A stretch of 35,252 nucleotides of DNA from positions 1-35,252 of the forward strand of contig JAITQD010000084.1 of assembly GCA_031289095.1 (NCBI GenBank), written 5' to 3'. The notes beneath the pieces are model-generated. The model had not been told where the DNA came from. It worked only from the letters and a program-made list of their open reading frames with translations, and did not search any database. This stretch comes from Azoarcus sp. Lineage in GTDB: Bacteria; Pseudomonadota; Gammaproteobacteria; Burkholderiales; Rhodocyclaceae. Made by a program: the position numbers and the translations under genes. This document shows, one piece after another, positions 26,376 to 34,541 of this stretch (position 1 is its first letter; every line of letters begins with the position of its first letter).

Positions 26376-28076
26376 TTACTCGTACTTCGCCGCGATCGGC
26401 ATCTTTCGTCCACTGCCGAACGCCCGGGGCCGCAGGCGCAGGATGGGCGGAGCCTGACGGCGCTTGTATTCGTTTTTCCAGATCATCCGCCGCACCCGCG
26501 CGATCAGCGCCGCGCCGTTTTCCGTCTCGGCCAGACGCGCGTAGTCGGCCTTGACGGCTTCGCGTTCCTCGGCGGACAGGCGTTTGCCTTCGATCAGGAT
26601 TTTCAGAATCGTGTCCAGCACCGGGTAGGGCGGCAGGCTGTCGGTGTCTTTCTGGTCGGGCGCGAGTTCGGCGGAAGGCGGTTTGTCGATGATGGCGGCG
26701 GGAATGAGTTCGCGCCCGGCGGCTTCGTTGAGGTGGCGGGAGAGGGCGAAGACTTCCGTTTTATAGAGGTCGCCGATCAGCCCCAGGCCGCCGTTGGTGT
26801 CGCCGTAGAGCGTGCAGTAGCCGACGGAAATCTCGCTTTTGTTGCCGGTGGTGAGCAGTAGCGCGCCGTACTGGTTGGAGTATTCCATGAGGATGGTGCC
26901 GCGTGTGCGGGCTTGCAGGTTTTCGAGCGGCAGCCCTGCCAGCGGTTCGCCGAAGGCGGCGTGGAAGCCTTTTTCGTAGTCGGCGATGATGTCACGGATC
27001 GGGTGCTCGAAAAGCCGGATGCCGAGCTTGTTGCAGAGGGCTACGGAGTCGTCGACGCTGCCCGCGCTGGAAAAGCGGGAGGGAAGCGTGATGGCGATGA
27101 CGTTTTCCGGCCCGAGGGCTTCGGCGGCGAGCGCCAGCGTGAGCGCGCTGTCGATGCCACCCGAGGAACCGACCAGCGCTTTGCTGAAGCCGCAGCGGCG
27201 GGCGTAGTCGGTGAGGCCGAGTACGATCTGGCGGCGATAGAAGGCCATGACGGACAGCCCGGTGGCAGGGACGGGTGCGAGCGTTTTGCCGTCCGCATCG
27301 GAGAATTCGCTGTTCGCAAGGCGCAGGGTGGCGACTTCTTCCTCGAAGCGCGCCGCCTCGAAGACGACGCCGCGCCGGGGCGTGACCGCAAAGGACGCGC
27401 CGTCGAACACCAGTTGGTCGTGGCCGCCGATCTGGTTCACATAGATCATCGGCAACCCGTGGCGGCGGCTCGCGGCTGCGAGCAGAGCGTGGCGTTCTTC
27501 GCGCTTGCCGATGTTGGACGGGCTGGCGTTGATGGTGACGACGAGATCGGGTTTTTCCGCCGCGAGGCGGGCGAGGGGGTTGATGGGGTAATCGACGCCC
27601 GCGTCGTTCCAGGCGTCCTCACAGACGAGGAAGCCGATTTTTGCGCCGTCGATTTCCAGTGTCCGCGCCACATCCGGCCCCGGCTCGAAGTAGCGCCGCT
27701 CGTCGAAGACGTTGTAGGTCGGCAGGAGTTGTTTGGCGTAGGAGAGGACGATTTTCCCGTTTTTGAGCACGAGCAGGCTGTTTTCCAGTGCTTTGCCCGG
27801 CCCTTGCCGCCGGGTGGGCGCGCCCGCGACCCAGTACAGGCCGGGCGTGACACGGCTGGCGTCGCAGAGACCGGCCAGCGCGATGTCGACACGAGCGAGG
27901 AAGTCCGGCTCGTCGAGCAGGTCGTCGGGCGGGTAGCCGGTGAGCGAGAGTTCCGGGAAGACGACGATTTGCGCGCCCGCTGCGACTGCTTGCCGGGCGG
28001 CGGCGGTCATCAGGGCGATGTTGCCGGGCATGTCGCCGATTGTGAGGTTGAGTTGGGCGAGGGAGAGGGAGAGCAT
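26376..28076 (-). CDS. nadE: Glutamine-dependent NAD+ synthetase
   Basis: NadE amidates nicotinate adenine dinucleotide to NAD+, the last step of both de novo and salvage synthesis. The 566-residue protein has an N-terminal nitrilase-type glutaminase domain with the catalytic Glu42 (FPELSLTGYPP), Lys115 and Cys152 (LVCEDAW). The C-terminal synthetase domain has the PP-loop SSGGIDSALTL (from residue 304), TGNKSEISVGYCTLYGDTNGG and the family's basic C-terminal tail. The glutaminase domain means it can use glutamine, not only ammonia. It is last in a nicotinamidase-pncB-nadE operon and is expected to be under NrtR control. Confidence 0.97.
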   Translation of the reverse strand: MLSLSLAQLNLTIGDMPGNIALMTAAARQAVAAGAQIVVFPELSLTGYPPDDLLDEPDFLARVDIALAGLCDASRVTPGLYWVAGAPTRRQGPGKALENSLLVLKNGKIVLSYAKQLLPTYNVFDERRYFEPGPDVARTLEIDGAKIGFLVCEDAWNDAGVDYPINPLARLAAEKPDLVVTINASPSNIGKREERHALLAAASRRHGLPMIYVNQIGGHDQLVFDGASFAVTPRRGVVFEAARFEEEVATLRLANSEFSDADGKTLAPVPATGLSVMAFYRRQIVLGLTDYARRCGFSKALVGSSGGIDSALTLALAAEALGPENVIAITLPSRFSSAGSVDDSVALCNKLGIRLFEHPIRDIIADYEKGFHAAFGEPLAGLPLENLQARTRGTILMEYSNQYGALLLTTGNKSEISVGYCTLYGDTNGGLGLIGDLYKTEVFALSRHLNEAAGRELIPAAIIDKPPSAELAPDQKDTDSLPPYPVLDTILKILIEGKRLSAEEREAVKADYARLAETENGAALIARVRRMIWKNEYKRRQAPPILRLRPRAFGSGRKMPIAAKYE

Positions 28077-28152
28077 GTGGGCCTCTTGATCTTTTGCTTA
28101 CACCCGCATCTCGCGGGCGGTTTGGAACCAGCGCTTTCGGAGCGGCGGGTTG

Positions 28153-29367
28153 TCACTTCACTTCCGGATGCTGAAACACTTGCCGCAGATACCCCAGAAA
28201 CGTTTCGTCGTCGCACAGCGTTTTTCCTGGGGAGTCCGAGAGTTTGGCGACCGGCTGGCCGTTGCAGGCGACGAGTTTCATCACGATGTTGAGCGCTTTT
28301 TTTGGGGTGTCGTTGGTGAGGTTGGTGCCGATGCCGTAGGCGGTGCGGATGCGGCCCTTGAAGTGGCGGTGGAGTGCGATGGCGCGTGGGATGTCGAGGC
28401 CGTCCGAGAAGATGAGTTGTTTGGTGAGCGGGTCGATGCGCAGTTCGCGGTAGTGGGCGATGGCTTTTTCGCCCCATTGCACCGGGTCGCCGGAGTCGTG
28501 GCGCAGGCCGTCGAACAGTTTGGCGAAGTAGAGGTCGAAATCGCGCAGGAAGGCGTCCATGCCCACGACGTCGGTGAGCGCGATACCCAGGTCGCCCCGG
28601 TATTCCTGCACCCAGCCTTCGAGCGCCGCTTTTTGGAAGTCGCGTAGCCGCACGCCGACGGCCTGGTAGGCTTGCAGGTATTCGTGCGCCATGGTGCCGA
28701 TGGGGGTGATGCCGGTTTTTTTGGCGAGGTAGACATCGGAGGTGCCGGTGAAGTGGTGCGGCAGCTTCTCGGCCAGGGTGCGCAGCACTTCTTCGTGCCA
28801 GGGGCCGGAATAGCGGCGGCGCACGCCGAAATCGCTGAAGATGAAGCCGGAGAAGGGGCCCGGGCCGCGCAGGTCTTCGGTTTCGGCTTCGACGATGAGG
28901 GCGATTTTCGCGTGCAGACGGCGGCGGGCTTCGGCAAGCGTGGCTTCCGTGTCGCCGAGACAGCGGAAATAGAGTTCGTTGACGATGTAGAGCACGAAAA
29001 TCTCGAACCCCATGACGTGCACGATGGGGCCTTTCGCCGTGATTTGCAGCGTTTCGCCCTCGGTCTTCACCGTGATGAAACGGCGCTGGAAACGGAAGAC
29101 GGAAAGAAAATCGACGAAATCGCTCTTGATGAAACGCAAGCTGCGCAGGTAATCGAGTTCTTCGAGCGTGAAGGTCAGGGCGCAGAGCCGGTCGAGTTCT
29201 GCTTCGACTTGCACTTTCAGGTCGGCGAGCGGAAACGCGGGCGCGTTGCGGCAGACGAAGGCGTATTCGGCCTGGATGCCAGGGTGGCTGTGCAGGAGCG
29301 CCTGCCACATGGTGAATTTGTAGAGGTCGGTTTCGAGCAGGCTTTGTACGATGGGCGAGTTTTCCAT
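28153..29367 (-). CDS. pncB: Nicotinate phosphoribosyltransferase
   Basis: PncB makes nicotinate mononucleotide from nicotinate and PRPP with ATP, the entry point of the Preiss-Handler salvage route. The 404-residue protein starts [22 protein letters not shown], the usual PncB N-terminus. It carries [11 protein letters not shown] (177-187) and the phosphorylated histidine in PIGTMAHEY (His228). A phosphate-binding region with [13 protein letters not shown] and FSDGLDI follows. Its length matches E. coli PncB (400). It lies 27 bp after the nicotinamidase gene and 76 bp before nadE on the same strand, so the three form one operon. Confidence 0.97.
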   Translation of the reverse strand: MENSPIVQSLLETDLYKFTMWQALLHSHPGIQAEYAFVCRNAPAFPLADLKVQVEAELDRLCALTFTLEELDYLRSLRFIKSDFVDFLSVFRFQRRFITVKTEGETLQITAKGPIVHVMGFEIFVLYIVNELYFRCLGDTEATLAEARRRLHAKIALIVEAETEDLRGPGPFSGFIFSDFGVRRRYSGPWHEEVLRTLAEKLPHHFTGTSDVYLAKKTGITPIGTMAHEYLQAYQAVGVRLRDFQKAALEGWVQEYRGDLGIALTDVVGMDAFLRDFDLYFAKLFDGLRHDSGDPVQWGEKAIAHYRELRIDPLTKQLIFSDGLDIPRAIALHRHFKGRIRTAYGIGTNLTNDTPKKALNIVMKLVACNGQPVAKLSDSPGKTLCDDETFLGYLRQVFQHPEVK

Positions 29368-29394
29368 GGCGAGTCCTTTTCCTGGATGGTGTGT

Positions 29395-30240
29395 TCAGGG
29401 CGCGTTGTTCATCAATTCCGGCAGGATTTCCGCGCAGGTGGCGATACGCGCACCGCGCTGGCGAATGTCGTCGAAAAATTCCTTTTGCGCGTCCGCGAAC
29501 CCTGTGACCGGACTCATGCAGTCGGCAAGCAATACGATGCGTTTCGCGGTGTCCGGGCGGTATGTGGCGACGTCCTCGACGGTCGCCTTGACGCAGTGAC
29601 TGGACGCTTCGCCCGCGACCAGAATTTCATCGGCGTTGGCGAGGCGGTCGAGCAGGGCGTTGTGGGTGAGCGTGTCGGGCGATGCGGGATCGGGGACTTC
29701 GGCGCGGATGGCGCTGTAGTGTTCCGTCAGGGGGTAGAGTCCCTTGAGGATTTTTTCCGCGTTGCTGCTGGTTGCGTCTTCCCAGCGGTTGTATGCGCGG
29801 CGCACTGCTTCGTGTGCGTTGTGTCCCCATGCGCCGAGTTCGCAATGTACCGGCCAGACCATGTGGATATGGCGTCCAGCGGCTTCCAGGGCGTCCAGGT
29901 AGGTGATGACGCGCAGCAGCATGTTCGCCGCGCGGGGCCGGAATGCGCCAGCCTTGACGTCGTTCGCGTGGATTTGCGTGAAAGGGGCGAGCGCGCCGCC
30001 ATCGGCGCGTTGCCAGAAGCCGGGGTGCGCGATGTCGAGCCGGTAGTGTGAGTCGAGCGTGACCGTGATGGCGGCGATGCCTTTGCCGCCCTGGTCGATG
30101 AGCGCCGCCAGCCGCAGCATGTCGGCGTGCGCACCTGGGACGGGCAGGGTGGGAACGTTACCGCTGCATTCGGCTTCGGGAAGGTCGCAGAAGTCGTTTT
30201 GCGGGTCGATGATGAGGAGATGCACGGTTTTGCGGGTCAT
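29395..30240 (-). CDS. pncA: Nicotinamidase-type cysteine hydrolase (PncA-like)
   Basis: This isochorismatase-fold hydrolase should deamidate nicotinamide to nicotinate, the substrate of the next gene. Catalytic residues are visible: Asp12 (IIDPQNDFC), Lys166 (ILKGLYPLTEHYSA) and Cys216 (GEASSHCV). Metal ligands are Asp63, His65 and His72 (TLDSHYRLDIAHPGFW). VWPVHCELGAWGHN corresponds to the VWPxHC motif of nicotinamidases. At 281 residues it is about 70 longer than E. coli PncA (213), mostly in the middle, so it belongs to a longer subfamily. It is first in the nicotinamidase-pncB-nadE operon, with a good promoter 43-71 bp upstream, divergent from nrtR. The operon context makes the nicotinamidase call strong. 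Confidence 0.9.
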   Translation of the reverse strand: MTRKTVHLLIIDPQNDFCDLPEAECSGNVPTLPVPGAHADMLRLAALIDQGGKGIAAITVTLDSHYRLDIAHPGFWQRADGGALAPFTQIHANDVKAGAFRPRAANMLLRVITYLDALEAAGRHIHMVWPVHCELGAWGHNAHEAVRRAYNRWEDATSSNAEKILKGLYPLTEHYSAIRAEVPDPASPDTLTHNALLDRLANADEILVAGEASSHCVKATVEDVATYRPDTAKRIVLLADCMSPVTGFADAQKEFFDDIRQRGARIATCAEILPELMNNAP

Positions 30241-30282
30241 GGCGAGACTCCCGGAAAGTGAGCGCGATACAACAGTGGGGCC

Positions 30283-30311
30283 ATTCTGAGCCTGTTTGTT
30301 TATTTTTGCAA
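30283..30311 (-). promoter_or_regulatory. Promoter of the nicotinamidase-pncB-nadE operon
   Basis: On the minus strand a -35 box TTGCAA (30306-30311) and a -10 box CAGAAT (30283-30288) are separated by exactly 17 bp, an AT-rich stretch that stands out against the GC-rich background. The -10 is 43 bp from the start codon. This is a good sigma-70 match; transcription is inferred. Confidence 0.6.
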
Positions 30312-30403
30312 CTAACTTGTGTTGTTTTCTCTGTTACGTTTATTGCCGGTTTGTATCGTGTTTCTCGGCGTACTGTTAAAATTTTCGGAAAGTTCATACA
30401 GTT

Positions 30404-30414
30404 GTTATCATAAC
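30404..30414. promoter_or_regulatory. Palindrome GTTATCATAAC, candidate NrtR operator
   Basis: A perfect 5-1-5 palindrome lies 28 bp before the nrtR start codon, just downstream of a TAAAAT (30377-30382) that could be the nrtR -10. A second dyad in the same gap, CGATACAA near 30265 and TTGTATCG near 30351, is widely spaced. NrtR family repressors bind palindromes next to NAD genes, but I cannot confirm that this matches the local consensus. Confidence 0.4.
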
Positions 30415-30441
30415 GTTGTCGTTCGACTGCGAGGTTTGGTC

Positions 30442-31116
30442 ATGCCCGACATCATTTCCACCGTGGATGTGATCCTGCTCACCCTGAAAGATGGCGGGTT
30501 GCAGGTCGTTCTGCTCGAACGCGAGCACGAACCCTACGCGGGCGTGCTGGCGTTGCCCGGCGGCTACATCCATCCGGGGGAGGATGCCGATGCCGAGGCC
30601 GCTGCCGAACGGGTGTTGCGTGACAAGACCGGCATTGTCAGTCCTTATCTCGAACAATTGGCGACTTTTTCGGGACGGGGGCGCGACCCGCGCGGCTGGT
30701 CGTTGTCGGTCTGCTACTACGCGCTGGTGCCGCACGGGGTTATCGGGAACGCGGGGCGCACGCAAGTGAGCCTGTATCCCGTCGATGCCGTGCGCGGGCT
30801 GCCCTTCGACCATGCGCGGATTATCGCCGCCGCCGTGGAGCGCGTGAAAAACAAGAGCAGTTATTCCTCGCTGCCCGTTTACCTTTGCGGCGAAACGTTC
30901 ACCTTGCCCCAGCTCCAGGCTGTCTATGAAACGCTGCTGGGTGAGCCGATCAACAAGGTGAGCTTTCGCCGCAAGATCGAAGCGTTCGATATTCTCGAAC
31001 CCGTCAGGGGAGCGCTGGCGACAGGCGGCGCGCATCGTCCGGCGCAGCTCTACCGGCTGAAGCCGCGTTATCACAAACAGCTGTCGTTGACGGATCGGGG
31101 ACTGAACGCGGGCTGA
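30442..31116 (+). CDS. nrtR: NrtR-type Nudix-related repressor of NAD metabolism
   Basis: NrtR proteins join an N-terminal Nudix-like domain to a C-terminal winged helix and repress NAD genes, sensing ADP-ribose or related ligands. Here the Nudix-like domain covers about residues 1-140, with the box starting GGYIHPGEDADAE (40-52). The catalytic part, normally REUxEExGU, reads RVLRDKTGI (57-65), so the key glutamates are lost and hydrolysis is unlikely. That is typical of a regulator. The C-terminal part (about 150-224), with FTLPQLQAVYETLLGEPINK and FRRKIEAFDIL, is the DNA-binding winged helix. It is divergent from the NAD salvage operon, which is its probable target. Start ATG 30442 gives 224 residues, normal for the family; the frame is open further upstream but without similarity. 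Confidence 0.93.
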   Translation: MPDIISTVDVILLTLKDGGLQVVLLEREHEPYAGVLALPGGYIHPGEDADAEAAAERVLRDKTGIVSPYLEQLATFSGRGRDPRGWSLSVCYYALVPHGVIGNAGRTQVSLYPVDAVRGLPFDHARIIAAAVERVKNKSSYSSLPVYLCGETFTLPQLQAVYETLLGEPINKVSFRRKIEAFDILEPVRGALATGGAHRPAQLYRLKPRYHKQLSLTDRGLNAG

Positions 31117-31128
31117 TTCTCCGCGTCT

Positions 31129-32064
31129 TCAGGGGGCTTCGAGCGCGGTCATGAGGGTGGCGAGGTTGTGCCGCATCATGGCGAGGTAAGTCGGCGCGGG
31201 GCCGCTGGCGATCGAGAGCGCGTCGGAGTAGAGCGTGCCGCCTGCGGCGACGCCGCTTTCGTTGCGGATGCGTTCCATGAGGCGGGGGTCATTGATGTTT
31301 TCGAGGAAGACAGGCGCTTTTTCGCGCCGCAATTGGGCGATGAGGCGGGCGAGGGCGCGCGCGCCGGGTTCGGCGTTTCCGGCCACGCCCGCCGGAGCGA
31401 GAAAACGCAGGCCGTAGGCGCGGGCGAAATAGGTGAAGGCGTCGTGCGAACTGACGACTTGCCGGCGAGCGGGAGGCAGGCGGGCGATGGCGGCGCGGAT
31501 TTCGGCGTCGAGTCTGGCAAGCTCGTCGCGGTAGCGTGCGGCGTTGCTGCGGTAGGTGTCCGCGCCGCCGGGGTCGGCGGCGATAAGGGCTGCGGCGATG
31601 TTATCGACGTAGGTCTGGACGTTGCGCACGTCCTGCCAGGCATGGGGGTCGATGCGCTCGTCGTGGCCGGTGTGTTCGTGATGGGCGTCGGATTTGTCCA
31701 TGGACAGGGGACGTATGCCTGCGCTGGCGATGGCGAACGTGCCTGTGTAGCCTGCCGAGCGCGCGAGCCGGGGTAGCCAGTCGTCGTAGCCGAGGCCGTT
31801 TGTCACGATCAGCCGGGCGCGTCCGGCGCGGCGGGCATCGGATGGGCGCGGTTCGTAGACGTGGGCGTCCTGGTCGGGGCCGACGAGGGCGGCGACTGTG
31901 ACCCGTTCGCCGCCGACTTCGCGCGCCAGGTCGCCGAGGATGCTGAAGCTGGCGACGACTTCGATTTCGGCGCAAGCCTGGGTGGAGGCGAAAAGCGTTC
32001 CGAGCAACAGGAAGAAAAACGCTTGCAGGGTGCGCAACGGCAGGGGTGGGAGCCGGAAATTCAT
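31129..32064 (-). CDS. znuA: Zinc/manganese-type ABC transporter substrate-binding protein (ZnuA-like)
   Basis: This periplasmic metal-binding protein of cluster A-I feeds the importer encoded upstream. The 311-residue precursor has a signal peptide ending near QACA (residue 32). The likely metal ligands are His68 (DAHVYEPRPSD), His141 (IDPHAWQDV), His207 (SSHDAF) and Asp281 (LYSDALS). A short His-rich loop, DAHHEHTGHDE (126-136), precedes the second ligand; such loops are more usual in zinc than in manganese binders. The gene is 107 bp downstream of the permease gene and 12 bp from the convergent nrtR stop. Zinc is the best guess for the substrate, but manganese or iron is possible. Confidence 0.9.
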   Translation of the reverse strand: MNFRLPPLPLRTLQAFFFLLLGTLFASTQACAEIEVVASFSILGDLAREVGGERVTVAALVGPDQDAHVYEPRPSDARRAGRARLIVTNGLGYDDWLPRLARSAGYTGTFAIASAGIRPLSMDKSDAHHEHTGHDERIDPHAWQDVRNVQTYVDNIAAALIAADPGGADTYRSNAARYRDELARLDAEIRAAIARLPPARRQVVSSHDAFTYFARAYGLRFLAPAGVAGNAEPGARALARLIAQLRREKAPVFLENINDPRLMERIRNESGVAAGGTLYSDALSIASGPAPTYLAMMRHNLATLMTALEAP

Positions 32065-32170
32065 GGTGGCGGGCGAGGACTGTGCGGGTCTGACGGAGGG
32101 ATGCCACGATTGAGATGCCCAAACGTAAACCGAAGTGCGTCATCGGGCAAATTGTTGTTCCATGCCGGTT

Positions 32171-33043
32171 TCACGATGACAGGTGCCGATGCACGGGCAG
32201 GCGCGGCGCGAGGAGTCCTCCCGGTGCGGCGGCGAGGGAGATGAAATAGATGATTCCACAAACGAGGATGATCGCCGGCCCTGCCGGCACGTCTGCGTGG
32301 AAGGACAGGAGCAGCCCTGCCGCGCCGCCGAGGAAGGCCATTCCCGAGGCGAGCGCCAGCATGGCCGGCAGTCCGCGTGTCCACAGTCGCGCCGAGGCTG
32401 CGGGCAGGATCATGATGCCGACGGCCATCAGCGTGCCGAGGGCGTGGAAGCCGCTCACCAGGTTGAGCACCACCAGCAACAGAAAGCCGTAATGCGCCAA
32501 CGGCGACATGCGGCTGACCGCGCGCAGGAAGGCGGGGTCGAAGCACTCCAGCACCAGTGGACGGAACAGCAGGGCGAGGCCGAAAAGCGAGAGGCTGGCG
32601 ATGGTGGCGATCAGGAGCAGGGAGGCGTCGTCGAGCGCGAGCACGGAGCCGAACAGGACGCGCAGCAGGTCGAGGTTGCGCCCGGAGAGCGACACGATCA
32701 TGACGCCGGCGGCGAGCGAGAGCAGGTAAAAGGCGGCGAGGCTTGCGTCTTCCTTGAGGTTGGAGGTGCGCGCCACCAGCCCGGCGGCGAAGACGACCGC
32801 CAATCCGGCGGCGATGCCGCCCGCAGTCATCGCGCCCAGCGACAGGCCGCAGACGAGGTAGCCGAGCGCCGCGCCGGGAAGGATGGCGTGGCTCATGGCG
32901 TCGCCCATCAGGCTCATCCGCCGCAATAGCAGGAATACGCCCACGGGCGTCGCGCCCAGCGCCAGCGCCAGCGTGCCCGCCAGCCCCCGGCGCATGAAGC
33001 CGAAATCAATGAACGGCGCGACGATGAATTCGTACAGGCTCAC
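32171..33043 (-). CDS. znuB: Metal ABC transporter permease (ZnuB-like)
   Basis: The product is an inner-membrane permease of the ABC-3 family with about eight hydrophobic segments. It carries LLLRRMSLMGDAMSHAILPGAALGYL near the N-terminus, the ABC-3 signature, and ends in a cluster of hydrophobic helices. I use the GTG at 33043, which overlaps the ATPase stop by 4 bp (GTGA) and gives 290 residues. An in-frame ATG 21 bp upstream would extend the overlap and has no better ribosome binding site. The family pairs two copies with two ATPases. Confidence 0.9.
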   Translation of the reverse strand: MSLYEFIVAPFIDFGFMRRGLAGTLALALGATPVGVFLLLRRMSLMGDAMSHAILPGAALGYLVCGLSLGAMTAGGIAAGLAVVFAAGLVARTSNLKEDASLAAFYLLSLAAGVMIVSLSGRNLDLLRVLFGSVLALDDASLLLIATIASLSLFGLALLFRPLVLECFDPAFLRAVSRMSPLAHYGFLLLVVLNLVSGFHALGTLMAVGIMILPAASARLWTRGLPAMLALASGMAFLGGAAGLLLSFHADVPAGPAIILVCGIIYFISLAAAPGGLLAPRLPVHRHLSS

Positions 33044-33792
33044 ACGGTCTCCGGTAGCGGGCATTCGCTGGCGTGTTCATCGAAGGCTTCGGACAGGCGT
33101 TGGGCGCGGGCGAGCAGCGCTTCGGTCATCACTTCGGCGGTGGGGCCGAAGGCCACCAGCTCGCGTGCGAGCAGCAGGCAGGTGGGGAAGTGGCGGCGCA
33201 CCTGCCCGAAGTCGTGCATCACGGTGAGGATGGTGCGCCCTTCCGTGTGCCAGTGCAGGATCAGGCGCACGAGGTCGTCGACCGTACGTGCGTCGATGGC
33301 GGCGAAAGGCTCATCGAGGAGGATGACGGGTTCGTCCTGGAGGATCAGGCGTGCGAAACGCGCGCGCTGTAATTGTCCGCCGGAGAGCGAACCGATGGAT
33401 CGCATCTCGAAGCCGGCCATTCCTACTGCGCCGAGCGCGTCGGACACGCGCTGTCGTCGGGCACGGTCGAGACTCCGGAAAGCCCCGATTTCGCGCCACA
33501 ATCCCATTGCCGTCATATCGAACACCGATACCGGAAAATCGCCCTCCAGTTCGCTGCGCTGTGGCATGTAGGCGAGCCGGGCGCGGCCATGCTCCCGCAG
33601 ACGGACGTGGCCGTCGAGTGGCCGCAGTTCGCCGGCAATGCCTTTCAGCAGGGTGGATTTGCCCGCGCCGTTGGGGCCGACCACGGCAACCAGCGCCCCG
33701 GCGGGAATTTCCGCCTCCAGGTGGTGAACGGCGGGGTGACGCTCGTAGCCGAGGGTCAGGTTCTCGAAACGGATGGCGGGGGGAGCGGACAC
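33040..33792 (-). CDS. znuC: Metal ABC transporter ATP-binding protein (ZnuC-like)
   Basis: This cytoplasmic ATPase powers the metal importer. In the 250-residue form starting at GTG 33792, Walker A is GPNGAGKST (39-47), the signature is LSGGQLQRARFARLI, Walker B is ILLDEPFAAID, and the H-loop is VMHDF. The frame is open to another GTG at 33834, but that start would overlap a small upstream ORF and adds residues unlike the family; the 33792 start lies 11 bp after that ORF. It overlaps the permease gene by 4 bp, so ATPase and permease are coupled. The metal is inferred from the substrate-binding protein downstream. Confidence 0.92.
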   Translation of the reverse strand: MSAPPAIRFENLTLGYERHPAVHHLEAEIPAGALVAVVGPNGAGKSTLLKGIAGELRPLDGHVRLREHGRARLAYMPQRSELEGDFPVSVFDMTAMGLWREIGAFRSLDRARRQRVSDALGAVGMAGFEMRSIGSLSGGQLQRARFARLILQDEPVILLDEPFAAIDARTVDDLVRLILHWHTEGRTILTVMHDFGQVRRHFPTCLLLARELVAFGPTAEVMTEALLARAQRLSEAFDEHASECPLPETV

Positions 33793-33803
33793 GGGGCCGG
33801 CTT

Positions 33804-33962
33804 TCAGGTGAGCGCCCAGGCGATGACGAGCCACAATAGGGCGCTTGCCGCTATGGCAATGGACAGGCGCGCGCCAAGGCTGCTGCCGAGCAGGGTCGGC
33901 GGCGGGGCCGATGCGGCAGCGGCATTGGAGGTGGCGTCAAGGCGTGGCGGAATGGTGTTCAT
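33804..33962 (-). CDS. Small single-pass membrane protein upstream of znuC
   Basis: A 52-codon frame runs from ATG 33962 to TGA 33804, 11 bp before the znuC start. Residues 1-30 are Ala/Pro-rich and polar. Residues 31-51 (ARLSIAIAASALLWLVIAWAL) form a clean membrane helix ending at the C-terminus. It fills the space between the divergent PilZ region and znuC exactly and would be first in the operon. I do not recognise a family, and the ribosome binding site is weak. Its position and clear hydrophobic helix make it more than a random frame. Confidence 0.5.
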   Translation of the reverse strand: MNTIPPRLDATSNAAAASAPPPTLLGSSLGARLSIAIAASALLWLVIAWALT

Positions 33963-34020
33963 GCCGGACGTACAGAGCCGCGCTGGCGCGAGGTCAGGCC
34001 GACGGCCTCAGGGGACGGTG

Positions 34021-34041
34021 AAACGTGGCAATGTATCGTTT
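34021..34041. promoter_or_regulatory. Imperfect 21-bp dyad, candidate metal-regulator (Zur-like) site
   Basis: AAACG (34021-34025) and CGTTT (34037-34041) frame a 21-bp dyad in which 7 of 10 positions pair. It lies about 60 bp upstream of the small ORF heading the zinc importer operon, and its size suits a Fur/Zur box. The match is not strong, and no regulator gene is in the window. Confidence 0.25.
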
Positions 34042-34080
34042 GCGGACGGTGTGTGCAATGACGGTGTTCGTGACCGTGTT

Positions 34081-34446
34081 TCACGCATGCGCCGCGAGCA
34101 GCGCCGAAAATTCGCGCTCCAGCAGGGATGCGTCTCCGAGGTTGAGGGAAAGCAGCCGACGCAGGTGACTGGCGCTGTCGAGGTCGGTTTCTTCGCAGAC
34201 GATGCCGACCTGCTTGCCGTAGCGGTGAGCGACGCGCCCTTCCATGCGTACGCAGATTTCGTCGCCGAGGCGCAGTTCGAGCAGACAGGGCGTGTCGATG
34301 GCGATGCCGGGAAGATCGACGGCGATCAACGCGCCGCGCAGGGACAGGTCGAGGATTTCGCACGGCCATTGACCGTTGCCAGCCTGGAAAGCGGCGGTGC
34401 CGCGAAAGCGGATGCGCGAATAGCGCCTGCGTTGCACGGTGTTCAT
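34081..34446 (-). CDS. PilZ-domain protein (probable c-di-GMP binding)
   Basis: The 121-residue protein is a lone PilZ domain. It has an N-terminal RRRYSRIRFRG, the arginine cluster that wraps c-di-GMP, and a later DLSLRGALI matching the D/NxSxxG motif. A C-terminal tail holds about 40 extra residues that are helical and end in a run of Leu and Ala. There is no membrane segment, so it is a cytoplasmic c-di-GMP effector or adaptor. The ATG at 34446 is preferred over longer in-frame starts because it begins just before the PilZ core and follows a G-rich site. It is divergent from the type I secretion gene at 34627, which suggests, but does not prove, a link to adhesin export. Confidence 0.85.
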   Translation of the reverse strand: MNTVQRRRYSRIRFRGTAAFQAGNGQWPCEILDLSLRGALIAVDLPGIAIDTPCLLELRLGDEICVRMEGRVAHRYGKQVGIVCEETDLDSASHLRRLLSLNLGDASLLEREFSALLAAHA

Positions 34447-34529
34447 GGAAGCCCCCCGGCGATAACTTGCGCTTGTAATTTTGTGAATGAAGTCGCCACC
34501 CGTAAGTATGCAGCACTGTGGGCCGGACG

Positions 34530-34541
34530 TGTACATGTACA
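34530..34541. promoter_or_regulatory. Perfect palindrome TGTACATGTACA in a divergent gap
   Basis: A 12-bp perfect palindrome lies between the PilZ gene (start 34446) and the type I secretion gene (start 34627). It is AT-rich for this genome and could be an operator for either gene. The region also holds GATAAT near 34590, a possible -10 for the secretion gene. No regulator is assigned. Confidence 0.35.

Noticed and set aside
26913..30051. Two plus-strand open frames of about 459 codons antisense to nadE and to pncB/nicotinamidase
   Set aside because: They are shadows of strongly recognised genes, with no ribosome binding site and no domain signature.
30265..30360. Distant inverted repeat CGATACAA / TTGTATCG in the nrtR gap as a second operator
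   Set aside because: The arms are about 80 bp apart and only 8 bp long, which can occur by chance; noted only alongside the tighter palindrome.
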